A DNA stretch of 64,000 nucleotides from Pyrinomonadaceae bacterium (GTDB lineage Bacteria; Acidobacteriota; Blastocatellia; Pyrinomonadales; Pyrinomonadaceae), in contig JABARP010000010.1 in assembly GCA_019186825.1 (NCBI GenBank), positions 1 to 64,000 on the forward strand, written 5' to 3'. Made by a program: the position numbers and the translations under genes. Below the pieces are notes generated by a model. It was not told the origin of the DNA, ran no database searches, and was given only the letters and a program-made list of their open reading frames with translations. Each line of letters opens with the position of its first letter. The stretch's first letter is position 1. Below are positions 62,676-64,000 of the stretch, piece after piece.

Positions 62676-63623
62676 TTATTCGGTGCGGTAAGCCAGCCAG
62701 CCTCCGCTCCTTTCGACAACGGCTTTGCCGGGAAGTTCCACGCGGCGGCCGCTTTTTGTGCTCGTAAGCAGTTTATCCACTGCATTTATGTGCGCAAAGG
62801 TAAGTCTCCGAGAGCTGCCCTGACGGGCGACGATCCATGCACGGATGAGGGCAAGTCGTTCGTTTTCATTGAGTTTCAAGAGCTCGCTCGACCGGAGTTT
62901 TTCGCCCGGCGGCTCGATCCTTGGCATCTGTGCGAACTGTTCGGCAGTGCGGGCAAGTGTCTGAACGATGCGTGGATTCAGTTCGGAGAGCAGCGGCAGC
63001 ACCTCGCTTCGGATGCGGACGCGGGCAAAACGCGCATCTTCATTCATCGGGTCGGAGCGGAAACGGACGTCGTTTTCCCCGCAGTACGCGACCGTTTCCT
63101 CGCGGGTTGCGATACGCAAAAGCGGCCGTACGAGCTCAGCCTCGCATTTGGCCAGCGGCCTTGCCGTCGGCATTGCGGTAAGGCCGTCCGGGCCGCTGCC
63201 GCGAACGAGATTGAGTAGAAAGGTCTCGGCCTGATCGTTGATGGTATGGCCGGTCAGCACCGCAAATGCGCCGTGTTTCTTGGCGGTTTTTGCGAGGAAA
63301 GCGTAACGGGCGTTTCGGGCGTTTTCCTCGAGGTTGCCGCGTTTTGCGACTCGCGATGAACCCAAAACAAAGTCGATCCCGCGATCTTCGCAAAGGTCGC
63401 GGACGAAAGCCGCATCTTCGCCGCTATCCTTTCGCAAGCGATGGTCAAAATGCGCCGCGACGATCGAATGCCGCAGCTTCTTTCGGTCGGTCAGCTCTTT
63501 GACCGCTAGCAGCAAGGCGGTCGAGTCCGCGCCGCCCGAACACGCAACGATGATCGTCCCGCCGTCGATCGGAAGGCCAAGCCTCCGCCATTCAGTGATC
63601 AGTTTTCGCGGGAAACTTTTCAT
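62676..63623 (-). CDS. tilS: tRNA(Ile)-lysidine synthase, short form
   Basis: 315 residues. TilS makes lysidine at the wobble C of the minor tRNA-Ile, turning the anticodon to read AUA. The PP-loop is VACSGGADSTALLLAVKEL; further family blocks are VAAHFDHRLRKDSGEDAAFVRDLC, NLEENARNARYAFL, LTGHTINDQAETFLLNLVRGSG and VRPLLRIATREETVAYCGEN...FRSDPMNED. It is short, like Aquifex TilS, and lacks most of the C-terminal domain of E. coli TilS. The ATG at 63623 follows the thioesterase stop by one base (TAAGATG). It lies 168 bases upstream of ftsH, a common pairing. Confidence 0.94.
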   Translation of the reverse strand: MKSFPRKLITEWRRLGLPIDGGTIIVACSGGADSTALLLAVKELTDRKKLRHSIVAAHFDHRLRKDSGEDAAFVRDLCEDRGIDFVLGSSRVAKRGNLEENARNARYAFLAKTAKKHGAFAVLTGHTINDQAETFLLNLVRGSGPDGLTAMPTARPLAKCEAELVRPLLRIATREETVAYCGENDVRFRSDPMNEDARFARVRIRSEVLPLLSELNPRIVQTLARTAEQFAQMPRIEPPGEKLRSSELLKLNENERLALIRAWIVARQGSSRRLTFAHINAVDKLLTSTKSGRRVELPGKAVVERSGGWLAYRTE

Positions 63624-63624
63624 C

Positions 63625-64000
63625 TTAGGCGGGATCCGGTTGATACCCGACACGCTTCTGATTAAGGAGCGTGATCCTCAGCGTGCTAACGAGCTTGCCG
63701 CGTCGGTCGGTGATCTCGATCTTCCAAACGCTGATCGTTCGGCCGGTATGGATCGGCACGGCCTCGACGGTTATCAGGCCTTTTGAGACGGCGCGAAGGT
63801 GATTTCCGTTTATCTCGATGCCGACCGGCGTTACCTTTTCAAGGTCTGCTCCGACAACCACGCCGATCGACGCGGCACTCTCTGCAAGCAGAACGGAGAT
63901 GCCGCCGTTCATCACGCCGGTGTATTGATGCACCTTCGGCGTGACCTCCATCGTGAGCACGACGCGTTCCGGTGTAGCCTCGACGATCTCGATACCGAGG
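63625..64000 (-). CDS. PaaI-family hotdog thioesterase (5' end off window)
   Basis: The reading frame stays open to the window edge, so the start of the gene is missing; at least 124 codons are seen. It has the PaaI/4HBT hotdog pattern: ATPERVVLTMEVTPKVHQYTGVMNGGISVLLAESAAS, with the VMNGG active-site turn and the helix that follows, then GIEINGNHLRAVSKGLITVEAVPIHTGRTISVWKIEITD. It likely hydrolyses an acyl- or aryl-CoA thioester. It runs straight into tilS, with one base between its stop and that start codon. Confidence 0.88.
   Translation of the reverse strand, partial: LGIEIVEATPERVVLTMEVTPKVHQYTGVMNGGISVLLAESAASIGVVVGADLEKVTPVGIEINGNHLRAVSKGLITVEAVPIHTGRTISVWKIEITDRRGKLVSTLRITLLNQKRVGYQPDPA

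Overview
The window reads as one contiguous piece of a chromosome from a free-living, Gram-negative-type bacterium. It is gene-dense and fairly GC-rich, and it holds mostly core genes. An outer-membrane beta-barrel receptor, an LptE-like protein, a Wzm/Wzt-type polysaccharide exporter and a PilT-like ATPase all point to two membranes. Large secreted FG-GAP/VCBS repeat proteins, paired secreted von Willebrand A proteins, a DUF1800 protein and CarboxypepD_reg-type domains are a combination I associate with Acidobacteriota, especially the Blastocatellia/Pyrinomonadales group. That placement is inference: no rRNA gene is present to test it.

Layout. 1-5.8 kb: the end of a TonB-dependent receptor with a terminator, a PATAN/DUF4388 protein and smc. 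5.8-11.7 kb: a secreted protein facing a tightly packed minus-strand operon (DUF1015, pdxH, GNAT, HETGH membrane protein, SDR, YycJ-type hydrolase), with a lipoprotein gene upstream. 11.8-18 kb: pterin dehydratase, two secreted unknowns, monomeric isocitrate dehydrogenase and a secreted 5'-nucleotidase. 18-22.7 kb: purE and purK, split by an opposite-strand gene for a 14-unit FG-GAP protein. 22.7-28.7 kb: a fluoride riboswitch with crcB and a DUF190 gene, then fRMsr, terC, a FecR-domain gene, a cation-diffusion transporter and a larA homologue. 29-31.5 kb: a small secreted protein and a DUF1800 protein. 31.5-39.7 kb: a cell-surface polysaccharide block (GT4, GT2, Wzm-like, Wzt-like, methyltransferase, polytopic membrane protein, GT2). 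39.7-46.7 kb: rhomboid protease, dicarboxylate symporter, CHRD-VCBS protein, GlcD-like oxidase and an araC/NTF2/VOC/VOC block. 46.7-51 kb: two secreted VWA proteins, a phosphomannomutase and a zinc-ribbon membrane protein. 51.06-52.25 kb: tmRNA, then about 800 bp of non-coding repeats and hairpins. 52.25-57.8 kb: a secreted protein with a duplicated domain, queA-rimI-thiE, and pilT with a zinc-ribbon/receiver-like gene. 57.8-64 kb: a minus-strand run read in the order PaaI-like thioesterase, tilS, ftsH, folP, a 50-codon membrane protein, lptE-like, holA.

How the genes fit together. purE and purK supply the two-step conversion of AIR to CAIR in purine synthesis. crcB under its riboswitch handles fluoride. 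The polysaccharide block, with the phosphomannomutase 10 kb away, can make and export a glycan. PilT and the zinc-ribbon protein suggest surface motility.

No transposase, integrase, phage gene, CRISPR array, ordinary tRNA or rRNA gene was seen. The least explained stretches are the repeat and hairpin island at 51.57-52.21 kb, the purE start, the tmRNA resume codon, the acidic insert in the Smc head and the 50-codon gene between folP and lptE. I found no clearly new multi-gene system.
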